Position numbers and translations under genes: made by a program
The notes under the pieces: model-generated
Told to the model about the DNA's origin: nothing
Database searches by the model: none
Seen by the model: only the letters and a program-made list of their open reading frames with translations
DNA from: Cocleimonas sp.
GTDB lineage: Bacteria; Pseudomonadota; Gammaproteobacteria; Thiotrichales; Thiotrichaceae
Direction of reading: 5' to 3'
DNA: 64,000 nt
Assembly: GCA_021647365.1 (NCBI GenBank)
Contig: JAKIUW010000005.1
Coordinates: forward strand, 1-64,000
Shown: piece after piece, positions 16,899 through 25,791 of the stretch
How positions within the stretch are numbered: the first letter of the stretch is position 1
Layout of the letters: every line of letters starts with the position of its first letter

Positions 16899-18140
16899 TT
16901 ATCCAACACTCTTCAAATGCGCAATGCGTATCGAAGCGGGTGGATGTGAATCATAAAACGCCGAATATAATGGATCGGGCGTTAATGTTCCTGCGTTCTT
17001 TTTATATAGACTAACCAATGCACTAATAAGTTCATTAGCATTTGATTCTTTTGCTGCAAATTCATCTGCTTCAAACTCATGTTTGCGTGACCAGCGCGCC
17101 ATAATCGGGCCTATGAAGAATGTAAAGGCAGGAGAAACCAGCATAAATAAGATCAACGCCATGTAAGTTGATGACTGTTCAACCCCAATTGCGGTATAAA
17201 ACCATGCTTGTTTCATTAGCCATGCCAAAATAGCAAAACCGACTAATGTCATTGTCATTGAAGCAATCATGCCTTTTAGTACGTGTTTGCGCTTAAAATG
17301 GCCTAATTCGTGGGCTAAAACTGCTTCAACCTGTGTAGGGCTTAAATGTTTTAACAAAGTATCGAAGAAAACAATGCGTTTGGTTTTACCAAAGCCTGTG
17401 AAATAAGCATTGCCGTGGCTAGAACGCTTTGAGCCATCCATGACGAATACGCCGTCTGAATTAAAGCCTGTGCGTTTCAGCAAGCTGGTTAGGCGGTCTA
17501 ATACCTCTCCTTCTTCTAAAGGTTTAAACTTGTTGAATAGAGGCGCGATGAATTTCGGGTACGCCCACATCATTAAGATAGAGAATGCCGTTAAAGCAAT
17601 CCAAGCGTATAACCACCAAAGGTCACCTGCCGTTTCCATTAGCCATAAAACTAATAGAATTAAAGGAATGCCGATAACCATCGAAAGTACTGTACCTTTT
17701 ACCATGTCTACAAAGAATGTTTTAAGCGTAGATTTATTAAAGCCAAAGCGCTCTTCGATATTAAAGGTGCTGTACAAAGAGCTAGGAATATCAATTAATC
17801 CAGAAATCATTGAAAAGCTGATTAAAACCGCTACACCCGTAGCTAAAGGTCCCCAATCGGCTGTGCGCCAGAGCTGGTCTAACCAGTTTAGCCCGCCACC
17901 TAATGTCCATAAGAATAGAATGACTGTGCCGAGCAATAATTGCATACGTCCAAAACTGCCTTTTACTTTGGTGTAATCTGCGGCTTTTTGATGTTCTTCA
18001 AGCGTCACCTTATCGGCAAACTCAGCAGGAACAGTAGATCGATGATCGCCGACATGTTTAGCTTGCCTTAAAGAAAGCCAAAGTTGAACGCCTGCGGTAA
18101 TGACAACGGCGATTATAAATAACCAAGTAAAAATATGCAT
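16899..18140 (-). CDS. M48 family zinc metalloprotease (Ste24/CAAX protease-like)
   Basis: The start at 18140 is chosen because the longer frame (to 18329) would run through the 5' end of orn; this gives 413 residues, the usual Ste24 size. The protein is polytopic in the inner membrane. The zinc site is VLAHELGHFKRKH with the downstream Glu in KHEFEADEFAA. SSHGNAYFTGFG is another conserved segment. Bacterial members are thought to act in membrane protein quality control. It is divergent from orn with only 46 bp between start codons, so promoters probably overlap. Confidence 0.9.
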   Translation of the reverse strand: MHIFTWLFIIAVVITAGVQLWLSLRQAKHVGDHRSTVPAEFADKVTLEEHQKAADYTKVKGSFGRMQLLLGTVILFLWTLGGGLNWLDQLWRTADWGPLATGVAVLISFSMISGLIDIPSSLYSTFNIEERFGFNKSTLKTFFVDMVKGTVLSMVIGIPLILLVLWLMETAGDLWWLYAWIALTAFSILMMWAYPKFIAPLFNKFKPLEEGEVLDRLTSLLKRTGFNSDGVFVMDGSKRSSHGNAYFTGFGKTKRIVFFDTLLKHLSPTQVEAVLAHELGHFKRKHVLKGMIASMTMTLVGFAILAWLMKQAWFYTAIGVEQSSTYMALILFMLVSPAFTFFIGPIMARWSRKHEFEADEFAAKESNANELISALVSLYKKNAGTLTPDPLYSAFYDSHPPASIRIAHLKSVG

Positions 18141-18186
18141 TTGATATAAAATAAGTCTAATTTGAATTAATAGAGAATTATAACCC

Positions 18187-18732
18187 ATGAGCCAAAACAA
18201 AAATAATCTCATTTGGATTGATCTGGAAATGACAGGGCTAGATACTTTCAACGACACGATAATCGAAATAGCGACGGTCGTAACCGATAAAGATTTAAAC
18301 AAACTAGCAGAAGGCCCAGTAATTGCCATCCATCATCCCGACAGCGTGTTAGATGCAATGGATGATTGGAACCAAAGCCACCACGGTGGTTCAGGACTGA
18401 TAAAACGCATTAAAGAAAGTAAGTACACGATGGCAGAAGCGGAAGCAGAAACCATCAAGTTTTTAGAAGAATATGTGCCAAAAGGCGCATCTCCTATGTG
18501 TGGCAACAGCATCTGTCAAGATCGTCGTTTTATGGCGCGTGAAATGCTAGAGCTAGAAGACTTTTTTCATTATCGCAATTTAGACGTAAGTACGCTAAAA
18601 GAACTCGCTGCGCGCTGGAAGCCAGAAGTGCTGGATCAGCATGTCAAAAAAGGCGCGCATTTGGCGCTGGATGATGTTTTGGAGTCTATTGAGGAGTTGC
18701 AGTTTTATCGTAAGGCGATTCTGAGTATTTAG
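18187..18732 (+). CDS. orn: Oligoribonuclease
   Basis: Orn degrades short RNA oligonucleotides to mononucleotides, including pGpG from cyclic-di-GMP turnover. The 181-residue protein has the DEDDh exonuclease motifs: WIDLEMTGLD near residue 10, the middle Asp in SICQDRRFMAREM, and HLALDDVLESI with His and Asp near the end. The length equals E. coli Orn. An EAL-domain gene lies convergently downstream, which is a natural functional neighbour (inference). Confidence 0.95.
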   Translation: MSQNKNNLIWIDLEMTGLDTFNDTIIEIATVVTDKDLNKLAEGPVIAIHHPDSVLDAMDDWNQSHHGGSGLIKRIKESKYTMAEAEAETIKFLEEYVPKGASPMCGNSICQDRRFMAREMLELEDFFHYRNLDVSTLKELAARWKPEVLDQHVKKGAHLALDDVLESIEELQFYRKAILSI

Positions 18733-18737
18733 TCAGC

Positions 18738-18806
18738 TTCCCATTTCGTTTTTCAGAAATGGTGAACTGAATTATGTCGCCGTCTTTTTGGCGACGTTGT
18801 GTACCT
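18738..18806 (+). repeat. Two-hairpin repeat, copy A
   Basis: Hairpin 1 is CCATTTC (18741-18747) with GAAATGG (18756-18762). Hairpin 2 is GTCGCC (18776-18781) with GGCGAC (18790-18795). The linker is GTGAACTGAATTAT. A second copy lies in inverse orientation at 24254-24330 with compensatory stem changes. It sits after orn and between convergent genes. Confidence 0.8.
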
Positions 18807-18884
18807 AAGGTCGTTTAACAAAAGTCTTATTTAGGCATCATATTTTTTCTGCGTTAAATCATAATCGACTTAATCAGAGACTCC

Positions 18885-21173
18885 TTAAGCAATACTTATA
18901 TCATTAGAATTTAATGGAAGATCAATGGCTTGAAGCACAGAAACGGGCTTTGAGTATAAAAAGCCTTGTACGGAGTCTGCACCTAATGATTTTATCAATG
19001 ATAGCTGCTCTACAGTTTCTACACCTTCAACCACTGCAGATATACCTAAACGTTTTGCTAAGGAAATAGACCATTCTAAAATGGCAGTATTTCCTGAAGA
19101 GGCTGTTAACAAAATACTCCGATCTATTTTTACGGTGTCAACGGCGAGTACTGATAGTCGGTCTAGAGATGAATATCCAGTACCGAAATCATCCATGGCA
19201 ATTGAAAAACCATACTCTTTTAGTTTATTAACCGCAGGAATCAATGCATTAGTTGGGATATCTTCATCTTCTGTTATTTCGATGCAAAACTTATTTGGAG
19301 GTAGGTCTTCCTCTTCAAATAAGTGTATGAAATTATTTAGTAACTTCTGACTTTTCAACATATAAGGTGGTAGATTAATGTTAATAACCACGTCAGGTAA
19401 AGTTGCATAATGCTTTGCAATCATTCTAACGCACACCTGTGTTAACGATGTTAGCAGTCCGTAAGATTTTGCTTGTTCTAAGAATTGCCCTGGTAAAAGT
19501 AGCCCATGTTCCTCGGACTCTACTCTTATTAGCAGCTCTAGCGCTTTTAGTGACCCATCTTCTAAGTTGTAAATAGGCTGAAAGTGAACAGGTAAATAAT
19601 TCTGATCCACAGATTGTTGTAATATATCTCTAAGTTCATGACGAGGAAGTTTATTGTCATCTTTTTCGTCGATATATAAAGAGTACGTAGTATGTTGATT
19701 CCTTGCTTCTTTTAAGGCTTGCTCAGCTTGCTTGGCAAGTTTTTCTGGGTTTGCTACTTCTTTACAATAACTTGCGCCATAGCTCAGTGGAACAGTAAGC
19801 TGTTTACCTTGCACGGTATCCCACACACCTAAACTATCTTGTATTTTCTTTAGTAACACATTGATATTTGATTCTTTGGTTTGAAAGACAACTAGAAACA
19901 TATCGGAATGTGTATGTGCTACCAATATAGCATCTGGTAACTGCTTTAATCTTGTTGCAAGACTCTTTAAAATCTCATCTGCTGCATCTCTTCCGTATAA
20001 ATCATTGATTGATTTAAAATCATCAATATTTACATTGATAACCAATAGGTTAGACAGTCTAGATAGTGTTAAATGCTCTAAGTATCCTTGATAATTTGGT
20101 ACGCCTGTTAAAGCATTGGTTTGTATGAGGGTCTTTAATAGTTTTCTTTGTTCGTTGGCATTGCTAATTAGAATAATAAAACGCCATATAACAATTGTGC
20201 TTAGAAGCGAACCTGCGACCCCAATTATTAAGAGGTTGATCGAAGGAGCGTTTAGTAAAGAGCGGATAATCAATCCAAGTGGAATTGTGACAATTGCAAT
20301 GATGCTTGCAACCCACATGAGCTGATTTCCTATCCGTGATGGTGCTACTGGAGAGAAATCTAGTGAAAACTTTTCAATAAAAATAAAAAGTATCGTTAAA
20401 ACTGCAGCTACACTATAGGTACTAAAAGGTAAGCTATTTATAATAGAGAGGTCAGGCGCCCTCCCAAATGTTAGCATTATCTCAATACCGAAATGAATAA
20501 TTACTATGGCAGTTAGGATAATACGAATGCTATCTGTTAGCCCAATCATTCTGCTGAGAAAGTAATGTAGAATTGACATCGATAAGAGAGTTGAGCCTAT
20601 AAAAATATTTAAAATAAGCAACTGTTGGTGGATACTTGTTTCGTATATTAGCTTGTTAAGTGTGTCAGGAGATATGAGTAAGAAGAAAAATACAAATGAG
20701 ACCATCAATAGGCTGTAATCAATAGTTAGCCCTTTAATATGGAATTTTTCTTCAAGCATAAGCATATGCATAAAGGCAAATATTGTGATTAACACTATAC
20801 CTTGTTCTTCAACTATAAATGAAGACATATGGTAAATAGGGAAGCCAAGATAGAGTAAAGAAAGCATTGCTTGTGATACTGTAATAAACACTGCCCCAGT
20901 CACCAATATAAGCCTTGGATAGTTCCTATGCCCATAAGAGTTATAGCCAGCAATACATCCAACAATTGTTAGGGTTTGTATGGTTAGATTTGTAAGATTT
21001 AGAAACGTGTTTTCTCTTATAAAATATGTTCCTAGAATAAATGCGATAGCAGATAATATTGCTATCAAGGCAATATAGTACTGCCAAAAGACAGGCATAC
21101 CTTTCGTTTCAAGTTGTTTGGTTATTTTACTAAAGATCATTGGGCGCACATTTTTTTTATTATGGGATAGCAT
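18885..21173 (-). CDS. Membrane protein with degenerate GGDEF and EAL domains
   Basis: Residues 1-340 contain about 8-10 hydrophobic segments (membrane sensor region). Residues about 350-490 are a GGDEF domain whose signature is replaced by HSDMF, so cyclase activity is unlikely. Residues 505-755 are an EAL domain: the EAL motif is ELL (KALELLIRV), but EITEDED, DDFGTGYSSLDRL, KIDRS and VVEGVET are conserved, so cyclic-di-GMP phosphodiesterase activity is plausible. The last part has the expected GADSVQGFLYSKP. It appears to be a single-gene unit. It converges on orn, which finishes breakdown of pGpG. Confidence 0.9.
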   Translation of the reverse strand: MLSHNKKNVRPMIFSKITKQLETKGMPVFWQYYIALIAILSAIAFILGTYFIRENTFLNLTNLTIQTLTIVGCIAGYNSYGHRNYPRLILVTGAVFITVSQAMLSLLYLGFPIYHMSSFIVEEQGIVLITIFAFMHMLMLEEKFHIKGLTIDYSLLMVSFVFFFLLISPDTLNKLIYETSIHQQLLILNIFIGSTLLSMSILHYFLSRMIGLTDSIRIILTAIVIIHFGIEIMLTFGRAPDLSIINSLPFSTYSVAAVLTILFIFIEKFSLDFSPVAPSRIGNQLMWVASIIAIVTIPLGLIIRSLLNAPSINLLIIGVAGSLLSTIVIWRFIILISNANEQRKLLKTLIQTNALTGVPNYQGYLEHLTLSRLSNLLVINVNIDDFKSINDLYGRDAADEILKSLATRLKQLPDAILVAHTHSDMFLVVFQTKESNINVLLKKIQDSLGVWDTVQGKQLTVPLSYGASYCKEVANPEKLAKQAEQALKEARNQHTTYSLYIDEKDDNKLPRHELRDILQQSVDQNYLPVHFQPIYNLEDGSLKALELLIRVESEEHGLLLPGQFLEQAKSYGLLTSLTQVCVRMIAKHYATLPDVVININLPPYMLKSQKLLNNFIHLFEEEDLPPNKFCIEITEDEDIPTNALIPAVNKLKEYGFSIAMDDFGTGYSSLDRLSVLAVDTVKIDRSILLTASSGNTAILEWSISLAKRLGISAVVEGVETVEQLSLIKSLGADSVQGFLYSKPVSVLQAIDLPLNSNDISIA

Positions 21174-21298
21174 AACTCTGTATATTATTTCTATTATTGG
21201 GTAGTTACGATTACACTGCCTTCATATTTTATAGTAATTAAACCTTTTCGAAACAGTTTTCAGACAAGCTGTTTATTGTAAAAAATAAACTACAAGCT

Positions 21299-21323
21299 TG
21301 CGTAAAAGTGGGGGGGTGTGCTT
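21299..21323 (+). repeat. G-run dispersed repeat, single half-unit upstream of yheS
   Basis: GTAAAAGT, G7, TGTGCTT is intact; the 5' CAT is replaced by TGC. It ends 35 bp before the yheS ATG. Confidence 0.9.
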
Positions 21324-21358
21324 TTATACCTTCTTTTTATGTCTGTAATTCATTTAAA

Positions 21359-23266
21359 ATGATTGTTCTCTCTGATGTCACGCTACGCCGTGGCTCTCAA
21401 AAACTCTTATCTGATGTTTCTATCAGTATTCATCCTGGCTACAAAGTTGGATTAACAGGTGCAAATGGCACAGGTAAATCTAGCTTGTTTGCTATGTTGC
21501 GCGGTGAGTTGGGGCAGGATGAGGGTGAGCTTAGCATTCCTCCAAATTGGGTGATGGCGCATGTCGCGCAAGAAACGCCTTCATCAAAAGTGACTGCATT
21601 GGCGTATGTTTTAGAAGGTGATCAAGAATTTGTTAAACTTCACAAAGAGCTAGAAACTGCCGAAGGCGAGCATTTGGGCGAGCTTCATGCTCAACTTGAC
21701 GCGATTGATGGTTACACTACTGAAAGCCGAGCGGCGACCTTATTGCATGGTTTGGGCTTTTCAAATGAGCAAATAAATAATCCTGTTGATAGTTTTTCAG
21801 GCGGTTGGCGAATGCGTTTGAATTTGGCGCAGGCGTTGATGTGTCGTTCGGATTTATTATTGCTGGATGAGCCAACCAATCACTTGGATTTGGATGCCGT
21901 TATTTGGCTGCAAGATTGGCTGATCAAGTACGCAGGGACTTTGATTTTGATCTCGCATGACCGTGAATTCCTTGATGCGGTCGTTAAACATATTGCGCAT
22001 ATCGAACACGCAAAGCTTACTTTGTATACAGGCAACTACACAGCGTTTGAAAAAATACGCGCCGAGCGATTAGCGCAACAGCAAAGCGCGTATGAAAAAC
22101 AACAGCGTGAGCGCGCGCATATGCAAAAATATGTGGATCGTTTTCGTGCGCAAGCTACCAAAGCCAAACAAGCGCAAAGTCGTTTGAAAGCTTTGGAACG
22201 CATGGAAGAAATTTCTGCGGCAGCGGTTGATTCTCCTTTTAGCTTTCGCTTTTTTGAGCCAGAAAAATTACCCGAGCGATTGCTTAATATTGTTGATGCT
22301 TCAATCGGCTATGGCGATACGATAATTGTTAGCGATGTAAAGCTACAGTTTATGCCAGCTCAGCGTATTGGCTTGATTGGTCCAAATGGTGCGGGTAAAT
22401 CAACCTTAATAAAATATCTGGCAGGTGAGTTGCAATCGCAGACAGGTGAATCATGGCAAGCCCAAGATTTAAAAATTGGTTATTTTGCACAGCATCAGTT
22501 GGAGCAACTTGATCTTGATCTATCGGCACTGGAACAGTTGCGCGCGCTGGATGATTCAATCAACACTAACAACAAAGCCCGCGAACAAGATTTACGAAAC
22601 TATTTGGGTAGCTTTGGTTTTCAAGGTGAGCGAGTAGATGAGCCTGTTAAGCCTTTTTCGGGTGGTGAAAAAGCGCGTTTAGTTTTGGCGTTACTGGTTT
22701 ATCAAAAACCCAACTTATTATTGCTGGATGAACCAACTAACCATTTAGATTTGCAAATGCGTCATGCATTAAGCGTTGCACTACAAGGTTTTGAAGGCGC
22801 AATGGTTATCGTATCGCATGATCGTCATCTGTTAAAAACAGTCACGGATGAGCTGATAATTGTTCACGATGGCAAGGCAGAAGCGTTTGATGGTGATTTG
22901 GATGATTATGCACTGTTTATAAAAGAGGCCTTTAAGAAAGATGAAGCGTTAAATAACGCTGAAAAACCAGTAGTAAAAGATCTATCCAAAAAAGAACAGA
23001 GACAGCTTGATGCAGAGCGACGAAAGCAACTGCAACCATTAAGTAGCAAACTTAAAAAACTAGAAAAGCAGCTGGACGAATTAACTGAAAAGAGTGACCT
23101 ACTTGAAAAAGTGTTGGCTGACCCCGATATTTACTTAGAGCAAAACAAAGAAAAGTTGAAAAAAACCTTATTGGTTAAGAGTGATGCAGATAAAGCTTTG
23201 CAAACGGTAGAATCTGATTGGATGGATATTAGCGAAGAATATGAAACTGCGATGCAAGGGCTTTAG
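21359..23266 (+). CDS. yheS: ABC-F family ATPase YheS
   Basis: This duplicated-ATPase ABC-F protein is a ribosome-associated translation factor. The ATG at 21359 gives 635 residues, close to E. coli YheS (637), and starts MIVLSDVTLRRG as the family does. A longer frame beginning at a GTG in the dispersed repeat is rejected. Walker A sequences are GANGTGKSS and GPNGAGKST. Signatures are SFSGGWRMR and PFSGGEKAR. Walker B regions are LLLLDEPTNHLD twice. The C-terminal 100 residues are a charged coiled coil, typical of YheS/Uup. There is no good Shine-Dalgarno sequence. Confidence 0.95.
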   Translation: MIVLSDVTLRRGSQKLLSDVSISIHPGYKVGLTGANGTGKSSLFAMLRGELGQDEGELSIPPNWVMAHVAQETPSSKVTALAYVLEGDQEFVKLHKELETAEGEHLGELHAQLDAIDGYTTESRAATLLHGLGFSNEQINNPVDSFSGGWRMRLNLAQALMCRSDLLLLDEPTNHLDLDAVIWLQDWLIKYAGTLILISHDREFLDAVVKHIAHIEHAKLTLYTGNYTAFEKIRAERLAQQQSAYEKQQRERAHMQKYVDRFRAQATKAKQAQSRLKALERMEEISAAAVDSPFSFRFFEPEKLPERLLNIVDASIGYGDTIIVSDVKLQFMPAQRIGLIGPNGAGKSTLIKYLAGELQSQTGESWQAQDLKIGYFAQHQLEQLDLDLSALEQLRALDDSINTNNKAREQDLRNYLGSFGFQGERVDEPVKPFSGGEKARLVLALLVYQKPNLLLLDEPTNHLDLQMRHALSVALQGFEGAMVIVSHDRHLLKTVTDELIIVHDGKAEAFDGDLDDYALFIKEAFKKDEALNNAEKPVVKDLSKKEQRQLDAERRKQLQPLSSKLKKLEKQLDELTEKSDLLEKVLADPDIYLEQNKEKLKKTLLVKSDADKALQTVESDWMDISEEYETAMQGL

Positions 23267-23278
23267 GTAAATAAACAC

Positions 23279-23360
23279 GTCATACTGGCGAATGCCAGTA
23301 TCCATCTCAAGCACTTCACTAAAGCCTCGATCATGGATTCTGGCATTCGCCAGAATGACG
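23279..23360. repeat. REP-like element with GGCGAATGCCAG arms
   Basis: GTCATACTGGCGAATGCCAG (23279-23298) and CTGGCATTCGCCAGAATGAC (23340-23359) form long inverted arms, each itself partly palindromic. Such GTCATTCTGGCGAATGCCAG elements are widespread in proteobacteria. It lies between yheS and the BI-1 gene. Confidence 0.8.
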
Positions 23361-23411
23361 GTGTTTTATCATTTTGGGATGTTGAGGATAAGAATTCTTT
23401 TCGTCAGGTTT

Positions 23412-23441
23412 TTGCAGAACTTTTTTAGTCTGTGCTAGACT
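23412..23441 (+). promoter_or_regulatory. Candidate sigma-70 promoter for the BI-1 gene
   Basis: TTGCAG (23412-23417), an 18-bp spacer and TAGACT (23436-23441) lie about 33 bp before the ATG, which has a TTGGAG ribosome site. Assigned by eye only. Confidence 0.4.
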
Positions 23442-23474
23442 AATGAATGTATTAATTAATTATTGGAGTTTTAA

Positions 23475-24182
23475 ATGAGTCATTTTGACGCAGGTACTGG
23501 GCAAATTGTTGCTAATGCAGCAGAAAGCGAACGTGCTAGTTTTATTAAACGTACATATCTTCATGTGGCAGGAGCGTTAGGAACTTTGGCTTTGCTAGAG
23601 TATCTTTTGATTAGTTCTGGGGTTGGCTCGGGGTATATGCAAACGATTGTGAGCTTACCTTTTTACCATATTGGTGCTTTTGTTTTGTTTATGATTATTG
23701 CAACTGTTGCTAATAAATGGGCTCACTCAGGAGTTTCTAGAGAGTTGCAATACGTAGGACTTGGTGTTTATGTGACCACTCTTGCACTATATTTTCTCCC
23801 CGTGCTATATATTGCTAGTTCAAAATACCCTGGAATAATCACACATGCCTTTTTAGTTACATCAGCACTGGTTGCGGGAATAACCTTCACTGCTTTTACT
23901 TCCAAAGTTAATTTTTCTTTTCTGGGTAAATACTTGAAAGTGGGTTTGTTTGTACTAATAGGTGTCGTAATATCTGGATGGTTGTTTGGCTTTTCCTTGG
24001 GGCTTTGGCTTACAGGGGCAGCTATGCTTATATTTGGTGGGTTTGTTCTGTACGACACATCTAATATTATTCATGAGTATCATACTGAGCAATATGTTGG
24101 TGCGTCACTAGCCTTATCATCTAGCATCGCATTTTTGTTTATTTATGTTGTCCAGTTCTTTATGGGAATGGGCGATGATTAA
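23475..24182 (+). CDS. Bax inhibitor-1 family membrane protein (YbhL/YccA type)
   Basis: The 235-residue protein has seven hydrophobic segments, ending in a C-terminal region with IIHEYHTEQYVGASLALSSSIAF, typical of the BI-1 family. LTGAAMLIFGGFVLYDTSNII contains the family aspartate. Members are inner-membrane proteins acting as pH-sensitive calcium leak channels or as regulators of FtsH. The ATG has a good site (TTGGAG). The gene stands alone, convergent with fabA. Confidence 0.9.
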   Translation: MSHFDAGTGQIVANAAESERASFIKRTYLHVAGALGTLALLEYLLISSGVGSGYMQTIVSLPFYHIGAFVLFMIIATVANKWAHSGVSRELQYVGLGVYVTTLALYFLPVLYIASSKYPGIITHAFLVTSALVAGITFTAFTSKVNFSFLGKYLKVGLFVLIGVVISGWLFGFSLGLWLTGAAMLIFGGFVLYDTSNIIHEYHTEQYVGASLALSSSIAFLFIYVVQFFMGMGDD

Positions 24183-24205
24183 TATAAAAGTAGGGGGATG
24201 TGTTC
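24183..24205 (+). repeat. G-run dispersed repeat, degenerate half-unit
   Basis: TATAAAAGTAGGGGGATGTGTTCT follows the BI-1 stop codon immediately. It keeps TAAAAGT and the G-run with several substitutions, so it may be an old copy. Confidence 0.55.
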
Positions 24206-24253
24206 TGCCTAATATTAACGAATTACTTTGAAAATAATGATGTTGGTTTTTAC

Positions 24254-24330
24254 CTTTATCACACACGTCGGCAAAAGACGCCGACATAATCGAGTTCACC
24301 ATCCAGAAAAACATCTGGATGGGAAGCTCG
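24254..24330 (-). repeat. Two-hairpin repeat, copy B
   Basis: Read on the minus strand, hairpin 1 is CCATCCAG/CTGGATGG (24299-24306 with 24315-24322) and hairpin 2 is GTCGGC/GCCGAC (24267-24272 with 24280-24285). The linker GTGAACTCGATTAT matches copy A at 18738. An outer CGAG/CTCG pair (24291-24294, 24327-24330) extends hairpin 1. It immediately follows the fabA stop codon. Confidence 0.8.
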
Positions 24331-24852
24331 CTAAAAGTCTTCTGTAGAAGTAAATAACCCTACTTTCAAATCTTTAGCAGAGTAAATCTCTTTGCCATCA
24401 ACTTCCATCGTAGCATTCGCTACACCCATGACTAGCTTACGTTGAATTAAACGCGTTAATTCAATTTTGTAAGTCACTTTTTTAGCCGTCGGTAAAACTT
24501 GTCCGAAGAATTTAACTTCTCCAGCCCCTAGTGCGCGACCGCGACCAGGGTTGCCTAACCATCCTAGGTAGAATCCAACTAACTGCCACATAGCATCAAG
24601 GCCTAAACAGCCTGGCATTACAGGGTCGGTTGGGAAGTGACAATCAAAAAACCAAAGTTCTGGCTTGATGTCTAGCTCTGCAATCATAATGCCTTTACCA
24701 GCTTCGCCGCCTTCTGCATCTATTTTTATGATGCGATCCATCATGAGCATAGGTGGGGCAGGTAAGCGTGCGTTGCCATCACCAAATACTTCGCCTTTGC
24801 CACATGCGATGAGTTCTTCATAGCTGAATGAGCTTTGTCTTTCTGTTGTCAT
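24331..24852 (-). CDS. fabA: 3-hydroxydecanoyl-[acyl-carrier-protein] dehydratase/isomerase
   Basis: FabA dehydrates 3-hydroxyacyl-ACP and isomerises trans-2- to cis-3-decenoyl-ACP, starting anaerobic unsaturated fatty acid synthesis. The 173-residue hot-dog protein has FFDCHFPTDPVMPGCLGLDAMWQ with catalytic His72 and Asp86 (E. coli His70 and Asp84). Its partner fabB is not adjacent. It is downstream of ubiA with a 75-bp gap that holds a short 10-bp tandem repeat. Confidence 0.96.
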   Translation of the reverse strand: MTTERQSSFSYEELIACGKGEVFGDGNARLPAPPMLMMDRIIKIDAEGGEAGKGIMIAELDIKPELWFFDCHFPTDPVMPGCLGLDAMWQLVGFYLGWLGNPGRGRALGAGEVKFFGQVLPTAKKVTYKIELTRLIQRKLVMGVANATMEVDGKEIYSAKDLKVGLFTSTEDF

Positions 24853-24894
24853 AATTTATCTCAATATTATATTGTCTAGTTATTTGTTATTGCT

Positions 24895-24922
24895 GATGTT
24901 GCGTGATGTTGCGTGATGTTAC
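24895..24922. repeat. 10-bp tandem repeat upstream of fabA
   Basis: GATGTTGCGT is repeated twice and followed by GATGTTAC, about 2.8 copies at a 10-bp period, in the fabA-ubiA gap. The spacing is one helical turn. No known operator was recognised. Confidence 0.6.
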
Positions 24923-24927
24923 TTGAT

Positions 24928-25791
24928 TTAGAAAAAATAATCAGCCGCAATGCCAGTGAATATTGTCATGCCAAGCCAGTTGTTGTTGAGAAAGGCTTGT
25001 AGGCATTTTTGTGGTTGTCTATTTTGGGTGAGGAATTGCTGGTAAATAGCAAAACTTGATGCCATTAAAATGCTGGTATAAAAGATCCCACCTCGGTCAT
25101 TCATTATTCCGACGATGGTAATTATCATCAATGTGAGCAGATGCAAAACACCAATAATCAAATTATCGTGCTTGCCAAAAAATATAGCAGTAGATTTTAT
25201 CCCAATTTTTAAATCATCTTCACGGTCTACCATGCCGTACTGGGTATCGTAGGCGGTTGTCCAAAGCAGGGCGGCGATAAATAATAGCCATGCTTCTAGT
25301 GGTGGCGCACTATTTGTAATGGCGGTGTATGACATAGGAATCGCCCAAGCAAATGCTGCGCCTAAATGCACTTGTGGGAAATGATGATAACGCTTCATAA
25401 AGGGATAACTTGCCGCGAGAATCACGGCAACTATCGAGAATAAAATGGTGCTGGTATTGAGCTGCAATACTAAAAAGAAAGCGATCAAGGCTAAAACAGC
25501 AAATACACCCAGCGCTTCGTTTGCGGATATTTTTCCTGATGTGAGTGGGCGATCTTTGGTGCGCGCGACCAGTAAATCAATATCGCGGTCTGCATAATCA
25601 TTTATTGCACAACCTGCTGAGCGCATCAGCACTACGCCTAATGAAAAAATAATGAGTATATTAAGATCAGGAATGCCTTGAGCTGCAAACCATAAGCCCC
25701 ACAACGTTGGCCAAAGTAAAAGATAAATCCCAATAGGGCGGTTGAGGCGAATTAACTCGGCGTAGTGTTTGAGGTTTTCTAGCTTTAGCAC
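24928..25791 (-). CDS. ubiA: 4-hydroxybenzoate octaprenyltransferase
   Basis: UbiA attaches the polyprenyl tail to 4-hydroxybenzoate in ubiquinone synthesis. The 287-residue protein has about eight membrane segments and the two Asp-rich motifs: NDYADRDID (near residue 62-70) and DTQYGMVDREDD (near 185). The N-terminus includes YAELIRLNRPIGIYLLLWPTLWGLW, typical of UbiA. Its start overlaps the end of the ferredoxin gene by 7 bp. No ubiC is nearby; ubiK is 15 kb away. Confidence 0.95.
   Translation of the reverse strand: MLKLENLKHYAELIRLNRPIGIYLLLWPTLWGLWFAAQGIPDLNILIIFSLGVVLMRSAGCAINDYADRDIDLLVARTKDRPLTSGKISANEALGVFAVLALIAFFLVLQLNTSTILFSIVAVILAASYPFMKRYHHFPQVHLGAAFAWAIPMSYTAITNSAPPLEAWLLFIAALLWTTAYDTQYGMVDREDDLKIGIKSTAIFFGKHDNLIIGVLHLLTLMIITIVGIMNDRGGIFYTSILMASSFAIYQQFLTQNRQPQKCLQAFLNNNWLGMTIFTGIAADYFF

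Noticed and set aside
18141..18329. N-terminal extension of the M48 protease
   Set aside because: It overlaps the 5' end of orn on the other strand; the family N-terminus fits the ATG at 18140.
21308..21358. N-terminal extension of YheS from a GTG in the dispersed repeat
   Set aside because: The homologous N-terminus starts at 21359; the extension is translated repeat sequence.
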